A stretch of DNA of 18,299 nucleotides from Prevotellaceae bacterium UBA711 (GTDB lineage: Bacteria; Bacteroidota; Bacteroidia; Bacteroidales; Bacteroidaceae). This document shows positions 1 to 6,919 of this stretch, piece after piece. Where the stretch lies: positions 1-18,299 of the forward strand of contig DBLZ01000114.1 of assembly GCA_002297545.1 (NCBI GenBank). Reading direction: 5' to 3'. Numbering within the stretch: position 1 is the first letter of the stretch; each line of letters begins with the position of its first letter. The position numbers and the translations under genes are program-made. Under the pieces are notes generated by a model, which was given only the letters and a program-made list of their open reading frames with translations, made no database searches and was not told the origin of the DNA.

Positions 1-52
1 TCAGATGCCCCACCCAACATGACACACAATCACACCTAACCCTCAACATGCC

Positions 53-855
53 ATGAAACACGACGTAATAATAGACAACACGCTATTACACATAGGCGAG
101 AGTAACCGAAAAGGCTACCTATGCCATGCCTATTGCCATGATGGCACATGTACGTTCTCGTTCAACGGCAAACAGTACGTGATGCGGACCGGGATTGCCT
201 AATAGTGCGCCGCAGCGACCTGATGGAGAATATGGTCGAAAGCCAGGATTTCAAGGTGGACGTGGTGTATGTCTCCTCACAGCTCATAACGCTGGCCACT
301 CCGCAGACCAACTATAGCACCCGCGGAGGATTGTCGCTCTTCAACAACCCAATCATGCATCTCGATGAACGCCAGCAGCAGGTCTGCGCCCTGGACATCG
401 ACTATATCAAGAGGCGGCTTGCCTTGGACACGCACAAGTTCCATCGCGATGCCATCATCAACGCCGTACAGGCCATGATAATAGACTTCTTCGATTTCCA
501 TGCCACTCTTCATGCCGAGGATGAGGCGGTGAGCCAGCAACACTCCGTTTTAATGAACAACTTCCTATCCATGCTTGAGCGCGGCGACTACCGCAGGCAC
601 CGGGAACTTGGCTACTATGCCGACAGGCTGTGCGTTACGTCGAAATACCTGTCCGAGGTATCGAAGCGCATCAGCGGTTTTTCCACAGCATACTGGATCG
701 CACGCTACACCTCACTGGACATTGCACGCCTGCTACACGCCAAGCAACTGACCTTTACTGAGATTATGGACCTGTTCGGCTTTTCCTCCGAATCATACTT
801 CAGCCGCTATGTACATAAGCATTTAGGGGCATCGCCATCCTCCTTTGCAGAATAA
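53..855 (+). pseudogene. AraC-family transcriptional regulator, frameshifted
   Basis: This is a DNA-binding transcription regulator of the AraC/XylS family, split between two frames. The N-terminal part starts at ATG 53, reads MKHDVIIDNTLL and continues through a cupin-like sensor region ending in YVMRTG, then meets TAA at 200-202. The remainder reads on without a stop in the next frame (DCLIVRRSDL onward) to 855. One extra G in the GGG at 191-193 would give a continuous 267-residue protein, a normal length for the family. The C-terminal helix-turn-helix domain is intact: it includes the segment ADRLCVTSKYLSEVSKR and the second-helix signature FGFSSESYFSRY. An ORF begins at ATG 148 in the second frame, but it would lack half the sensor domain, so I do not take it as the true start. 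The gene lies upstream of the flavoprotein and the aldo/keto reductase remnant and probably regulated them. It is either a real inactivating mutation or a sequencing error in a G run. Confidence 0.85.
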
Positions 856-868
856 CGGTCCGTCCCTT

Positions 869-919
869 CCATGGATATGCACAATGTGAAACTTTCCCCG
901 CCATCCGTATCCATGGCGG
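869..919. repeat. Two overlapping inverted repeats (operator or hairpin candidates)
   Basis: CCATGGATA at 869-877 is perfectly repeated in reverse complement at 908-916. CCGCCAT at 898-904 is repeated in reverse complement as ATGGCGG at 913-919. The right arms overlap, so the two hairpins would exclude each other in RNA. They lie just downstream of the AraC stop and just upstream of a -7-like box at 935-942. They could be the end of the araC transcript or a regulator-binding site. No T-run follows, so a classical intrinsic terminator is not supported. Confidence 0.5.
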
Positions 920-934
920 TTCGTGGAATTTTCG

Positions 935-942
935 TTAATTTG
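935..942 (+). promoter_or_regulatory. Weak Bacteroidetes -7-like box upstream of the flavoprotein
   Basis: TTAATTTG matches TAnnTTTG except at its second base. I see no good -33 TTTG at the usual distance. If used, transcription would start near 949 and read through the small ORF into the flavoprotein and the aldo/keto reductase remnant. Confidence 0.35.
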
Positions 943-1007
943 CAGCGTGAATGATGCCAAGGAACCCCAACCGCACACAGACAATAACTTCATACAGTAA
1001 GGAAAGC

Positions 1008-1139
1008 ATGAAGCAGACGCTATCGTTGATGACAGAACCAGTCCGGGCGGTGCATACGCATATCACCTCGGCCACGAACGCTCATGGCATTTACACCGTT
1101 AGGCAAGACAACGAGGCCAAGAAGACAGTGAACATATAA
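1008..1139 (+). CDS. Small ORF of unknown function, possibly a gene remnant
   Basis: This is a 43-residue ORF starting MKQTLSLMTEP. It is preceded by AAGGAAAGC directly before the ATG at 1008, one of the few Shine-Dalgarno-like sequences in the window. An in-frame ATG at 951 would give 62 residues but would lie almost on the predicted transcription start. The end (GIYTVRQDNEAKKTVNI) resembles the tail of secreted Bacteroidetes proteins, where GIY(I/T)VR-type ends are common in C-terminal sorting regions. The start could be the beginning of a signal peptide, but the hydrophobic stretch between is missing. A reasonable reading is a secreted-protein gene that lost its middle, like the aldo/keto reductase downstream. 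It could equally be a chance ORF. No function is assigned. Confidence 0.3.
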   Translation: MKQTLSLMTEPVRAVHTHITSATNAHGIYTVRQDNEAKKTVNI

Positions 1140-1161
1140 TAATCACAACACTATATACATT

Positions 1162-1704
1162 ATGCCCAAGAATGTACTGATATTATCCGGAAGCCCACGC
1201 AAGGGGGGCAATTCCGACTTGCTTTGCGACCAATTTGTCCGTGGGGCACAGGAAGCAGGCAACACCGTAGAGAAAATCTGCTTGGCCGACAAGCAGATAG
1301 GCTTTTGCCGTGCATGTTATTACTGCAAGAACCACGCCGGAGAGTGCTCCGTGAAAGACGATATGAAGGAGGTACTGGCCAAAATGCTGGCCGCAGATGT
1401 CTTGGTGATGGCATCGCCTGTCTACTTCTACGCCATCGATGCACAGATGAAAGCGATGATAGACCGTTCGGTCGCCCGCTGGCTGGAGTTCAAGAACAAG
1501 GAATTCTACTACATCATGACAGCAGCCGAGGACAGCGACGACGTGATGGACTGCACGCTGGAGTGCTTCCGTGGTTTTGCCAAATGCCTTTCCGGTTCCG
1601 TGGAAAAAGGCGTCATCTATGGCAAAGGCGTCTATGACAAAGGCGAGATTAAGGACCATCCGGCCATGCAACAGGCCTATGAGATGAGCCTGGGCATCAA
1701 ATAA
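1162..1704 (+). CDS. Flavodoxin-fold NAD(P)H-dependent oxidoreductase, iron-sulfur-flavoprotein-like
   Basis: This 180-residue protein belongs to the NADPH-dependent FMN reductase/flavodoxin-like fold. It begins with a beta strand and FMN phosphate loop, LILSGSPRKGGNS (residues 6-18), and has the second flavin-contacting segment SPVYFY (85-90). Between them are C49, C52, C55 and C62, in the spacing C-X2-C-X2-C-X6-C. That falls within the compact motif CX2CX2CX4-7C that holds a 4Fe-4S cluster in archaeal iron-sulfur flavoprotein (Isf). The protein is therefore expected to be a cytoplasmic FMN enzyme that may also carry a cluster; the natural electron acceptor is unknown. The start at 1162 gives a complete N-terminal strand. 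The gene is intact, unlike both neighbours: the broken AraC-type regulator upstream and, 20 bases downstream, the deleted aldo/keto reductase. They probably formed one redox operon. Confidence 0.85.
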   Translation: MPKNVLILSGSPRKGGNSDLLCDQFVRGAQEAGNTVEKICLADKQIGFCRACYYCKNHAGECSVKDDMKEVLAKMLAADVLVMASPVYFYAIDAQMKAMIDRSVARWLEFKNKEFYYIMTAAEDSDDVMDCTLECFRGFAKCLSGSVEKGVIYGKGVYDKGEIKDHPAMQQAYEMSLGIK

Positions 1705-1724
1705 CAAACTCTCACTCCACAGGA

Positions 1725-2179
1725 ATGGCGACAAGGAAATTAGGTGCCAACGGTCCCGAGGTATCGGCCGTCGGCTTGGGATGCATGGGCATGAGCCATG
1801 CCTATGGTCCTGCGCGCGACCGTCCGGTTGCTACTCGGAATACAGCACCTTCAATCCTCAGACGGACTATCGTGCCACCATGCCTCAGTTCAGCCGTGAC
1901 AGTTTTGAGCAGAACAGACAGTTGATGACCTTTATCCAGTCCCTTGCCGAGTTGCATCATGCCACACCGGCACAGGTATCCTTGGCCTGGATGCTCAACA
2001 GGAAGCCATACATTGTGCCAATTCCCGGCACCAGACACGAGACGAGGTTAAGGGAGAATATCGGTGCTGCGGACATAATGATGACAGCAGACGAGGTGAA
2101 GAAGATTGACGAAATGCAGGACAAAATGCCTATGAGCCGTGTCTTCGGCGGTTCCAAGGTGGTGGCTCAAGGGGCATAG
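1725..2179 (+). pseudogene. Aldo/keto reductase remnant with large internal deletion
   Basis: The two ends of an NADPH-dependent aldo/keto reductase are present without the middle. From ATG 1725 the reading is MATRKLGANGPEVSAVGLGC to about YGPARD, the normal start of the family (first barrel strand). In another frame, from about 1835, it reads FNPQTDYRATMPQFSRD and then TPAQVSLAWML, IVPIPGTRHETRLRENIGA, which is the normal C-terminal NADP-binding end, to the stop at 2177-2179. The family is usually about 310-340 residues; about 30 plus about 110 remain, so roughly 180-200 residues are lost. The Asp-Tyr-Lys-His catalytic tetrad lies in the missing part. The junction is near 1815-1835 and also shifts the frame. 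No enzyme can be made from this. Confidence 0.88.
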
Positions 2180-2284
2180 GATTGGGCCACACACCACATG
2201 GTCTTCGCATAGACACCACAGGCTGTCGCACACTCCGTCACAGCACCCCACAGCCTCATTTACACGGAGACGGCCCTACATATT

Positions 2285-2332
2285 CGGGTTTATTGATCTG
2301 AGACAACCGGTTTTTGCAGGTCAATAAACCCG
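2285..2332. repeat. 48-bp interrupted palindrome
   Basis: CGGGTTTATTGA (2285-2296) is perfectly inverted as TCAATAAACCCG (2321-2332). The symmetry continues inward with T-G wobble and a few mismatches to a central AACCGGTT. The next 26 bases contain AATAAACCGAAATA (2345-2358), another copy related to the arm. As RNA this would be a strong hairpin on either strand. It lies 105 bases after the aldo/keto reductase stop and has no T-run, so a REP/MITE-like dispersed repeat is at least as likely as a terminator. Confidence 0.75.
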
Positions 2333-2405
2333 TTTTCACACTCGAATAAACCGAAATATACAAGCAGGCCCCGATGGGGTCCGATGCCAATCACGACGAA
2401 GAGAT

Positions 2406-2469
2406 GGCCTACGCCGTGCGGGACATATATCATCGGCCTACGCAACGCCCGGGGAGGACACGGGACATA
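2406..2469 (+). repeat. Two-copy diverged direct repeat
   Basis: GGCCTACGC occurs at 2406-2414 and 2435-2443. CGGGACATA occurs at 2419-2427 and 2461-2469, in the same order. The two modules differ by about 13 inserted bases in the second. No function is visible. Confidence 0.5.
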
Positions 2470-2593
2470 CATGCGGTACGTCCATGTCTATGCAAGGACT
2501 TACCATGGTTCCACATCAGCCGTCATACGAATGCGAACAATTGACTAATAAAGCATTCCCCATTTCTGGTTGAAAGGATTTGTGCCGTAATTG

Positions 2594-2625
2594 TTTGTCT
2601 ATTCCGATGGATTTGCATACCTTTG
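2594..2625 (+). promoter_or_regulatory. Bacteroidetes sigma-ABfr-type promoter for the outer-membrane protein gene
   Basis: There is a -33 TTTG at 2594-2597, then 20 bases, then a perfect -7 TACCTTTG at 2618-2625. Transcription would begin near 2632, giving a leader of about 110 bases before ATG 2743. Confidence 0.75.
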
Positions 2626-2742
2626 TGATGTGGGGTAGGAGTTTCACCCGACATGGTCGGCAGGACACAAGGAGGTTCTCTCACTGTCACACCATCAAAC
2701 ACTATATAGAGCAAAGCCTCCAAGCATATTTAATGTAAGGCC

Positions 2743-5442
2743 ATGTATTTCAGAAAACCGCTCCTGTGCATCGTGTGTATCATTGCCGCCTGCAATGTGT
2801 TGAGGGCCGAGGTATTGAAGGGTCGCATAGTGGATGCCGAGACCCGTGAACCGCTCGGCGGTGCCAAGGTGGAGATACAAGATGTGATACCGGACTTCTG
2901 CACGTCGATGTGCACTCTGACGGCCGATTCGGCGGGATACTTCCACTACGGAACCCAAGTGGGCAACATCCTGACGATAACCGGCAAATACTTTGGCTAC
3001 AACGACAAAAGCATCAAGCGCATAGGTATAGGCGGCAACGATACTATCTATCTGGACGACATAGTACTGAAGCCCAGCGCCATGCTGATGAAAGAACTGA
3101 TGGTGGATGCCAAGGTGAAACGCTTCTACGTGAAGGGCGACACCGTGGTGTTCAATCCCCAAGCCTTCAACATGGAGAGCGGCGACCGCCTGATAAAGCT
3201 GGTGGAAAAGTTGCCGGGCGTGAGCGTGAAGGACGGTAAGCTGCTGTGGAACGGCGAACCGCTGAAGGTGATGATGAACGGCAAGGATGCCCTAAGCCAA
3301 GACATGATGCTGAACCTGCTGCCCGTGGAGGCGGTGGACAAGATCAAGGCATACGACCGTACCAGTGAACTGCAGGACCGTACCGGAGTGGCCGATGGCA
3401 ATCAGGAGCATGTTCTGGACGTGGCGGTCAAGCCGGGCTTCATGGAGAAGTTCCTGACAGAGGCCGAAGCCAAGGCATACGCCGGAAAGCAGTATGCCGC
3501 CCAGTTGAACGCCATGAAGTTGAGCGACAGCAATCCCATCATGATCTTCGGGCGTGTGGCGGACGACCCTATGAAAACCAGTCTGATGACCATGGGTGCC
3601 AAGGGGTGGTCATCAGGAATCATGCCTGTGCGCCAACAGATGGGTGCATTGGCCTACCGCCATCAGTGGCGGCCCGACAGCACGGCATACCGCGACAGCC
3701 GCTGGGACATAACGGCCGGCATCAACCATACCGACGAAAACAACGAGAAATGGGAGGAGCGGCAGGTTTTCATGCCTGAAACCACACCCACCATGAGTAA
3801 GAGCGACAGTCGCGACTACCGGCACAACCTGACCGTTCCGATAGACTTTTCCTCATACCTCAATCTGGGTGCCAAAAACACATTGTGGCTTAATGCCAAC
3901 CTCAGCTACGTACGCGATTTGACCAAAAACAACACGGAGCAGGAGACGGCGGAGGCTGAGGACTGGCTCACCAGGGTGAACGCCTCTGAATACCGGTCGC
4001 GCACGGAGACGGAGACGTTCAAGGTAAGCGGAGAGGGCACCCTCACGCACTACTTCCGTGGCGGATCGCTGGCAGCCAATGCCGGAGTAAGCTATGCCAA
4101 CGCCGAGGCAAAGGGCTCGTCACGTGCGGAATACCGATACTTCCAATCGGGCGAGACCACCATTGACACACAGCGCTTCTCGGCTCCCGACCATAACCTT
4201 GCCGTCAACTGGAGAGTGGATCTCAACAAGACCATCGGCAAGGACATCATGACACATGCCCAATGGCATACGTCTTACGAGCACAAATACAGAGACGAGC
4301 AACGGTGGCGCAACGATGCCCCGGACACGGAGAACAGTACCTACCGCAAAGACAACATCTGGCGCAACACACTCATGCTGGATGCCAACGTCAAGGTGGG
4401 GCATCTCACCATTAAGCCGTCGTTGGAACTCAAGCACCACCACGAACAGACCTCATATCGCCGTGCAGCCCTCGATACACTGGCAACGCGCAACATGCTG
4501 TTGACACGCCCCATGTTGGAAATGCACTACAGGTTCAAGGGACAAATGGGTCTGAAGGGAACGCTGTCATACAGCAACACACCCGCCGATATGATAGACT
4601 GCATAGGCTACGTAGACGACACCAATCCTCTGTACATTCTGATGGGCAATCCTGCTCTGAAGACTTCGCACACGCTCAACGCTACTCTGCTCTACACACT
4701 GATGCTGACCCGGCACTGCCAGTCGCTCTCAGTGACAGCCGATTACAGCAAAACCTACGACCCCATAGGCACGGTGATGCACTACAACTCGCAGACCGGT
4801 GCCTATCGCGTACAAAAGCAGAACGTGCGCGGCGGCGACCGCTGGAGCATGAAGGTGGCCTACGAGCGCGACCTGATTGATGGCCTCACGCTGAGCAATA
4901 CCATCCGTGGCACGTATTATCGCAGCTTTGGCATCATGACCCTGGTGGACGATGCCACAGGACTAACCTACAACCGCCAGAGCGAAACGATACTCCGGGA
5001 CGAACTCGGCCTGACATACAAACACGGCCCGTGGCATGCAGAAATGAACCACAGGTTCTCATGGAAGCACTATGCCTACAGCGATGCAGGGCTGTTGGAA
5101 AGCGACCTGTTCAAGTACCATCTGGCCCTGCAAGGCAGCTACAAACTGAAGCAGTGGAAGTTCTTACTTGATCCGTCATACATCCTGGACCGTGGCTACA
5201 CGTCCCGCTACATGAACGGCGGACAGTTCCTGCTCAACGCTCGGATAAACTTCCAGTTCCTCAAGAACCGCGCGGACTTGGAACTGCGTGCCTATGACCT
5301 TCTGAACCAGAAGAAATGGTACGAACAGAGCATCACCGCCACCTCGCACTCCGAGAGTTGGGAAAAAAGTCTCGGCCGCTACGTTACCCTGACCTTCAGA
5401 TACCGTTTCGATCCAAAGGCAGACAAGAAACAGGCCCAATAA
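2743..5442 (+). CDS. Outer-membrane beta-barrel protein with carboxypeptidase-regulatory-like domain
   Basis: This 899-residue exported protein has three parts. Residues 1-22 are a signal sequence ending near LRA-EV. Residues 24-115 form a carboxypeptidase-regulatory-like/CNA-B-type domain (LKGRIVDAETREPLGGAKVEI). Residues about 117-230 form a plug-like part (DRLIKLVEKLPGVSVKDGKL, then NGEPLKVMMNGKDAL). The remainder, rich in alternating aromatic strands and ending in LTFRYRFDP, is the barrel. This matches the outer-membrane protein beta-barrel family (PF14905-like), which is related to TonB-dependent receptors. I see no clear TonB box, and no SusD-type lipoprotein gene is adjacent, so a SusC role is unlikely and the ligand is unknown. 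The segment IAAC (residues 14-17) also resembles a lipobox, but barrel proteins normally use signal peptidase I. It has its own promoter and converges on the decarboxylase/cupin gene with a 46-base gap. Confidence 0.85.
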   Translation: MYFRKPLLCIVCIIAACNVLRAEVLKGRIVDAETREPLGGAKVEIQDVIPDFCTSMCTLTADSAGYFHYGTQVGNILTITGKYFGYNDKSIKRIGIGGNDTIYLDDIVLKPSAMLMKELMVDAKVKRFYVKGDTVVFNPQAFNMESGDRLIKLVEKLPGVSVKDGKLLWNGEPLKVMMNGKDALSQDMMLNLLPVEAVDKIKAYDRTSELQDRTGVADGNQEHVLDVAVKPGFMEKFLTEAEAKAYAGKQYAAQLNAMKLSDSNPIMIFGRVADDPMKTSLMTMGAKGWSSGIMPVRQQMGALAYRHQWRPDSTAYRDSRWDITAGINHTDENNEKWEERQVFMPETTPTMSKSDSRDYRHNLTVPIDFSSYLNLGAKNTLWLNANLSYVRDLTKNNTEQETAEAEDWLTRVNASEYRSRTETETFKVSGEGTLTHYFRGGSLAANAGVSYANAEAKGSSRAEYRYFQSGETTIDTQRFSAPDHNLAVNWRVDLNKTIGKDIMTHAQWHTSYEHKYRDEQRWRNDAPDTENSTYRKDNIWRNTLMLDANVKVGHLTIKPSLELKHHHEQTSYRRAALDTLATRNMLLTRPMLEMHYRFKGQMGLKGTLSYSNTPADMIDCIGYVDDTNPLYILMGNPALKTSHTLNATLLYTLMLTRHCQSLSVTADYSKTYDPIGTVMHYNSQTGAYRVQKQNVRGGDRWSMKVAYERDLIDGLTLSNTIRGTYYRSFGIMTLVDDATGLTYNRQSETILRDELGLTYKHGPWHAEMNHRFSWKHYAYSDAGLLESDLFKYHLALQGSYKLKQWKFLLDPSYILDRGYTSRYMNGGQFLLNARINFQFLKNRADLELRAYDLLNQKKWYEQSITATSHSESWEKSLGRYVTLTFRYRFDPKADKKQAQ

Positions 5443-5488
5443 TCCATCATAGCCCGGTCCCGACCGACAGCCTGCGCTCCCTCGGCCG

Positions 5489-6304
5489 TTATCTCAATTT
5501 ATCATACTCTTCATCCGTGACTGGTTCGAGCCAAACGTTAGATGCCTTTTCGCCTTTTATCTCAAATGCGAGGTGAGCAAACCAACTGTCGGATACTGCT
5601 CCATGCCAGTGCTTTACATTGGCCGGGATGTGGATGACGGTGCCTGGCAGGATTTCCACGGCAGGCTTGCCTTCTTCCTGATACCATCCGCGACCGGCAA
5701 CGCCGATGAGCATCTGGCCTCCGCCTTTGCTGGCTTTGTGAATATGCCAGTTGTTGCGGCAGCGAGGCTCAAACGTGACATTGGAAATTGGCACTTGCTC
5801 CGAAGAGACACTGGCAATGTAACTATTACCGATGAAGTACTTGGCATAGTCCGTGTTGGGTTTGCCAATTGGAAAAATCATTTCGCGCTGGAAGGCAGCC
5901 TTGGCATCGTCACCAGTGATGTCTTCCGCCCATACTTCCTTTGCCACACGGAAACCAGCCCATGCATTGGGCCAACCGGCATAGAATGCAGCCTGAGTCA
6001 AGAGGGCGGAGATCTCCCTGCGGGTGATGCCGTGCTTCTTGCCCAATTCCAGATGTGAGCGGAAAGAGGAGTCGACAAGTCCCTTACCGAGAAGAATGGA
6101 GATGGTGACCATACTGCGGTCGTGTAAACTCAGCGTAGCATCGTTCCACACATTGTCGCCAAACAGGACCTTGTCATTGATTTCTGCAAACTCGGGGGCG
6201 AAGTCTCCCAGCTGCGAACGGCCTGCTGTCTGCACGATTTTCTCCTGTGCCATGGCACCGAATGCCCAGATGCCCATAAGGGCAGTCAATAATAGCTTAT
6301 TCAT
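5489..6304 (-). CDS. Secreted carboxymuconolactone decarboxylase family/cupin two-domain protein
   Basis: This is a 271-residue protein with a signal peptide (residues 1-19, ending AMA-Q), so it probably acts in the periplasm. Residues about 35-128 are a carboxymuconolactone decarboxylase-like helical domain (HLELGKKHGITRREISALL, then QAAFYAGWPNAWAG). It has no CxxC pair, so it is not an AhpD-type peroxidase. Residues about 170-250 are a cupin barrel with the metal-binding HIH at 187-189, a glycine-rich turn, and the second motif LPGTVIHIPANVKHWHGA (219-236). In Bacteroidales, two-domain proteins of this type often sit near flavodoxin and aldo/keto reductase genes under AraC-type control, as here. 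That suggests a shared role in dealing with small oxidised or phenolic compounds. The reaction itself is unknown. A -7 box lies just upstream (6329-6336). Confidence 0.85.
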   Translation of the reverse strand: MNKLLLTALMGIWAFGAMAQEKIVQTAGRSQLGDFAPEFAEINDKVLFGDNVWNDATLSLHDRSMVTISILLGKGLVDSSFRSHLELGKKHGITRREISALLTQAAFYAGWPNAWAGFRVAKEVWAEDITGDDAKAAFQREMIFPIGKPNTDYAKYFIGNSYIASVSSEQVPISNVTFEPRCRNNWHIHKASKGGGQMLIGVAGRGWYQEEGKPAVEILPGTVIHIPANVKHWHGAVSDSWFAHLAFEIKGEKASNVWLEPVTDEEYDKLR

Positions 6305-6328
6305 ATCATTTGGGGGTAGTTCTTAATA

Positions 6329-6336
6329 CAAAGGTA
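6329..6336 (-). promoter_or_regulatory. -7 box of the decarboxylase/cupin gene
   Basis: Read on the minus strand this is TACCTTTG, a perfect TAnnTTTG, 24 bases upstream of the ATG at 6304. The -33 box is poor: only a TTGA at about 16 bases. Confidence 0.55.
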
Positions 6337-6485
6337 AGAAAAAAAGTGCATATCAACTTCTCTGAAAGGCTCAAATTAAAGCGTGGCAGCTTTCTTAACA
6401 CAGGTTTTATCACGAAATGCCTTCACACGAACGTAAAGAGGGTGGGAGAGGGTTGGTCTGTGACCACACATGTACGTCGACCATT

Positions 6486-6515
6486 CATGTGGTAGAGTTG
6501 TCTCCGTACCACATG
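6486..6515. repeat. Inverted repeat, 9-bp arms
   Basis: CATGTGGTA at 6486-6494 is perfectly inverted as TACCACATG at 6507-6515, with a 12-base loop. GGCCCT at 6515-6520 is then inverted as AGGGCC at 6544-6549. No T-run follows. It lies upstream of the winged-helix promoter and could be a protein-binding site or a relic. Confidence 0.5.
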
Positions 6516-6597
6516 GCCCTAAGTAGTGACTTTCGATGCCCTAAGGGCCGACATTTGGCTATATTTATGCTCTAAAACATAATAAAATAACATTTTT

Positions 6598-6629
6598 CTT
6601 GGGCTTTTCGTAAAATAGTACTACCTTTG
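6598..6629 (+). promoter_or_regulatory. Promoter of the winged-helix gene
   Basis: There is a CTTG -33-like box at 6598-6601, 20 bases, then a perfect -7 TACCTTTG at 6622-6629, in AT-rich surroundings. Transcription should start near 6636, placing the 6634-6661 hairpin at the very 5' end of the mRNA. Confidence 0.7.
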
Positions 6630-6633
6630 CAGC

Positions 6634-6661
6634 GTGAAAGTTGTTAAGACATCGCTTTCAC
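6634..6661 (+). promoter_or_regulatory. 5' leader hairpin and ribosome-binding site of the winged-helix gene
   Basis: GTGAAAG (6634-6640) pairs with CTTTCAC (6655-6661) around a 14-base loop, close to the predicted transcription start. AGAGG at 6681-6685, nine bases before ATG 6695, is a good Shine-Dalgarno sequence and fixes the start. A 5'-end hairpin of this kind could stabilise the transcript. Confidence 0.5.
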
Positions 6662-6694
6662 AACGAAGTATTAACCATCAAGAGGTAAAAAGAA

Positions 6695-6895
6695 ATGATT
6701 GAGAAGATTGGTATCACTGCAGGTTCTATTTGGAATACCCTCAACGAGAACGGTGCGATGAACGCTAAGGAGCTGAAGAAAGTTTGTAAAATCAAGACTG
6801 ACAAGGATCTGTTTCTTGCTATGGGTTGGCTGCTCCGTGAGGACAAGCTGAACGTGGTTGAAGAAGGCAAGGAACTTATGATTTCCTTGAAGTAA
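6695..6895 (+). CDS. Small winged helix-turn-helix protein (DUF2582 type)
   Basis: This 66-residue protein begins MIEKIGITAGSIWNTLNENG and contains a clear helix-turn-helix with wing: MNAKELKKVCKI, KDLFLAMGWLLREDKL, then the hairpin NVVEEGKELMISL. It matches the small winged-helix family (PF10771, DUF2582) that is widespread and highly conserved in Bacteroidota, with structures determined but no defined function. It is probably a nucleic-acid-binding protein. It is a self-contained unit: strong promoter, structured leader, good ribosome-binding site and an intrinsic terminator 24 bases after the stop. That points to high independent expression. Confidence 0.85.
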   Translation: MIEKIGITAGSIWNTLNENGAMNAKELKKVCKIKTDKDLFLAMGWLLREDKLNVVEEGKELMISLK

Positions 6896-6919
6896 TACCT
6901 GGGAGTAACAATATCAATG

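Larger units (their letters stand above)
856..1161. other. Intergenic region between araC-type gene and flavoprotein
   Basis: This 306-base stretch holds overlapping inverted repeats (869-919), a -7-like box (935-942) and one small ORF with a Shine-Dalgarno-like sequence (1008-1139). No RNA gene or mobile-element end is visible. Confidence 0.6.
2180..2742. other. Non-coding region with palindrome, short repeats and promoter
   Basis: There is no convincing gene in this 563-base stretch. It contains a 48-bp near-palindrome (2285-2332), a diverged partial copy of one arm (2343-2358), two copies each of GGCCTACGC and CGGGACATA between 2406 and 2469, and the promoter at 2594-2625. ORFs that cross it on either strand are short and mainly reflect the palindrome. 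Confidence 0.6.
6305..6694. other. Intergenic region with divergent promoters and hairpins
   Basis: This 390-base stretch lies between two divergent genes. It holds the minus-strand -7 box at 6329-6336, a hairpin at 6486-6515, a second inverted repeat at 6515-6549, and the plus-strand promoter and leader hairpin at 6598-6661. An ORF of about 60 codons at 6310-6495 has no recognisable protein character. Confidence 0.6.

Noticed and set aside
148..855. AraC-type gene starting at ATG 148
   Set aside because: The preceding frame encodes the matching N-terminal sensor sequence from ATG 53, so the 148 ORF is the downstream piece of a frameshifted gene.
1781..2179. Separate 132-residue protein starting at ATG 1781
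   Set aside because: Its first 20 or so residues are the aldo/keto reductase N-terminus read out of frame. Only the part after about 1835 is real, as the C-terminal end of the broken reductase.
2139..2472. Short ORFs on both strands over the palindrome
   Set aside because: They read similar peptides on opposite strands because of the palindrome, have no ribosome-binding site and have no protein-like remainder.
5443..5488. Terminator between the convergent barrel and cupin genes
   Set aside because: Only a 5-bp GGTC/GACC-type inverted repeat is present, without a T-run on either strand.
6310..6495. ORF of about 60 codons between the cupin gene and the winged-helix gene
   Set aside because: It overlaps the cupin promoter, has no ribosome-binding site or recognisable motif, and is crossed by inverted repeats.
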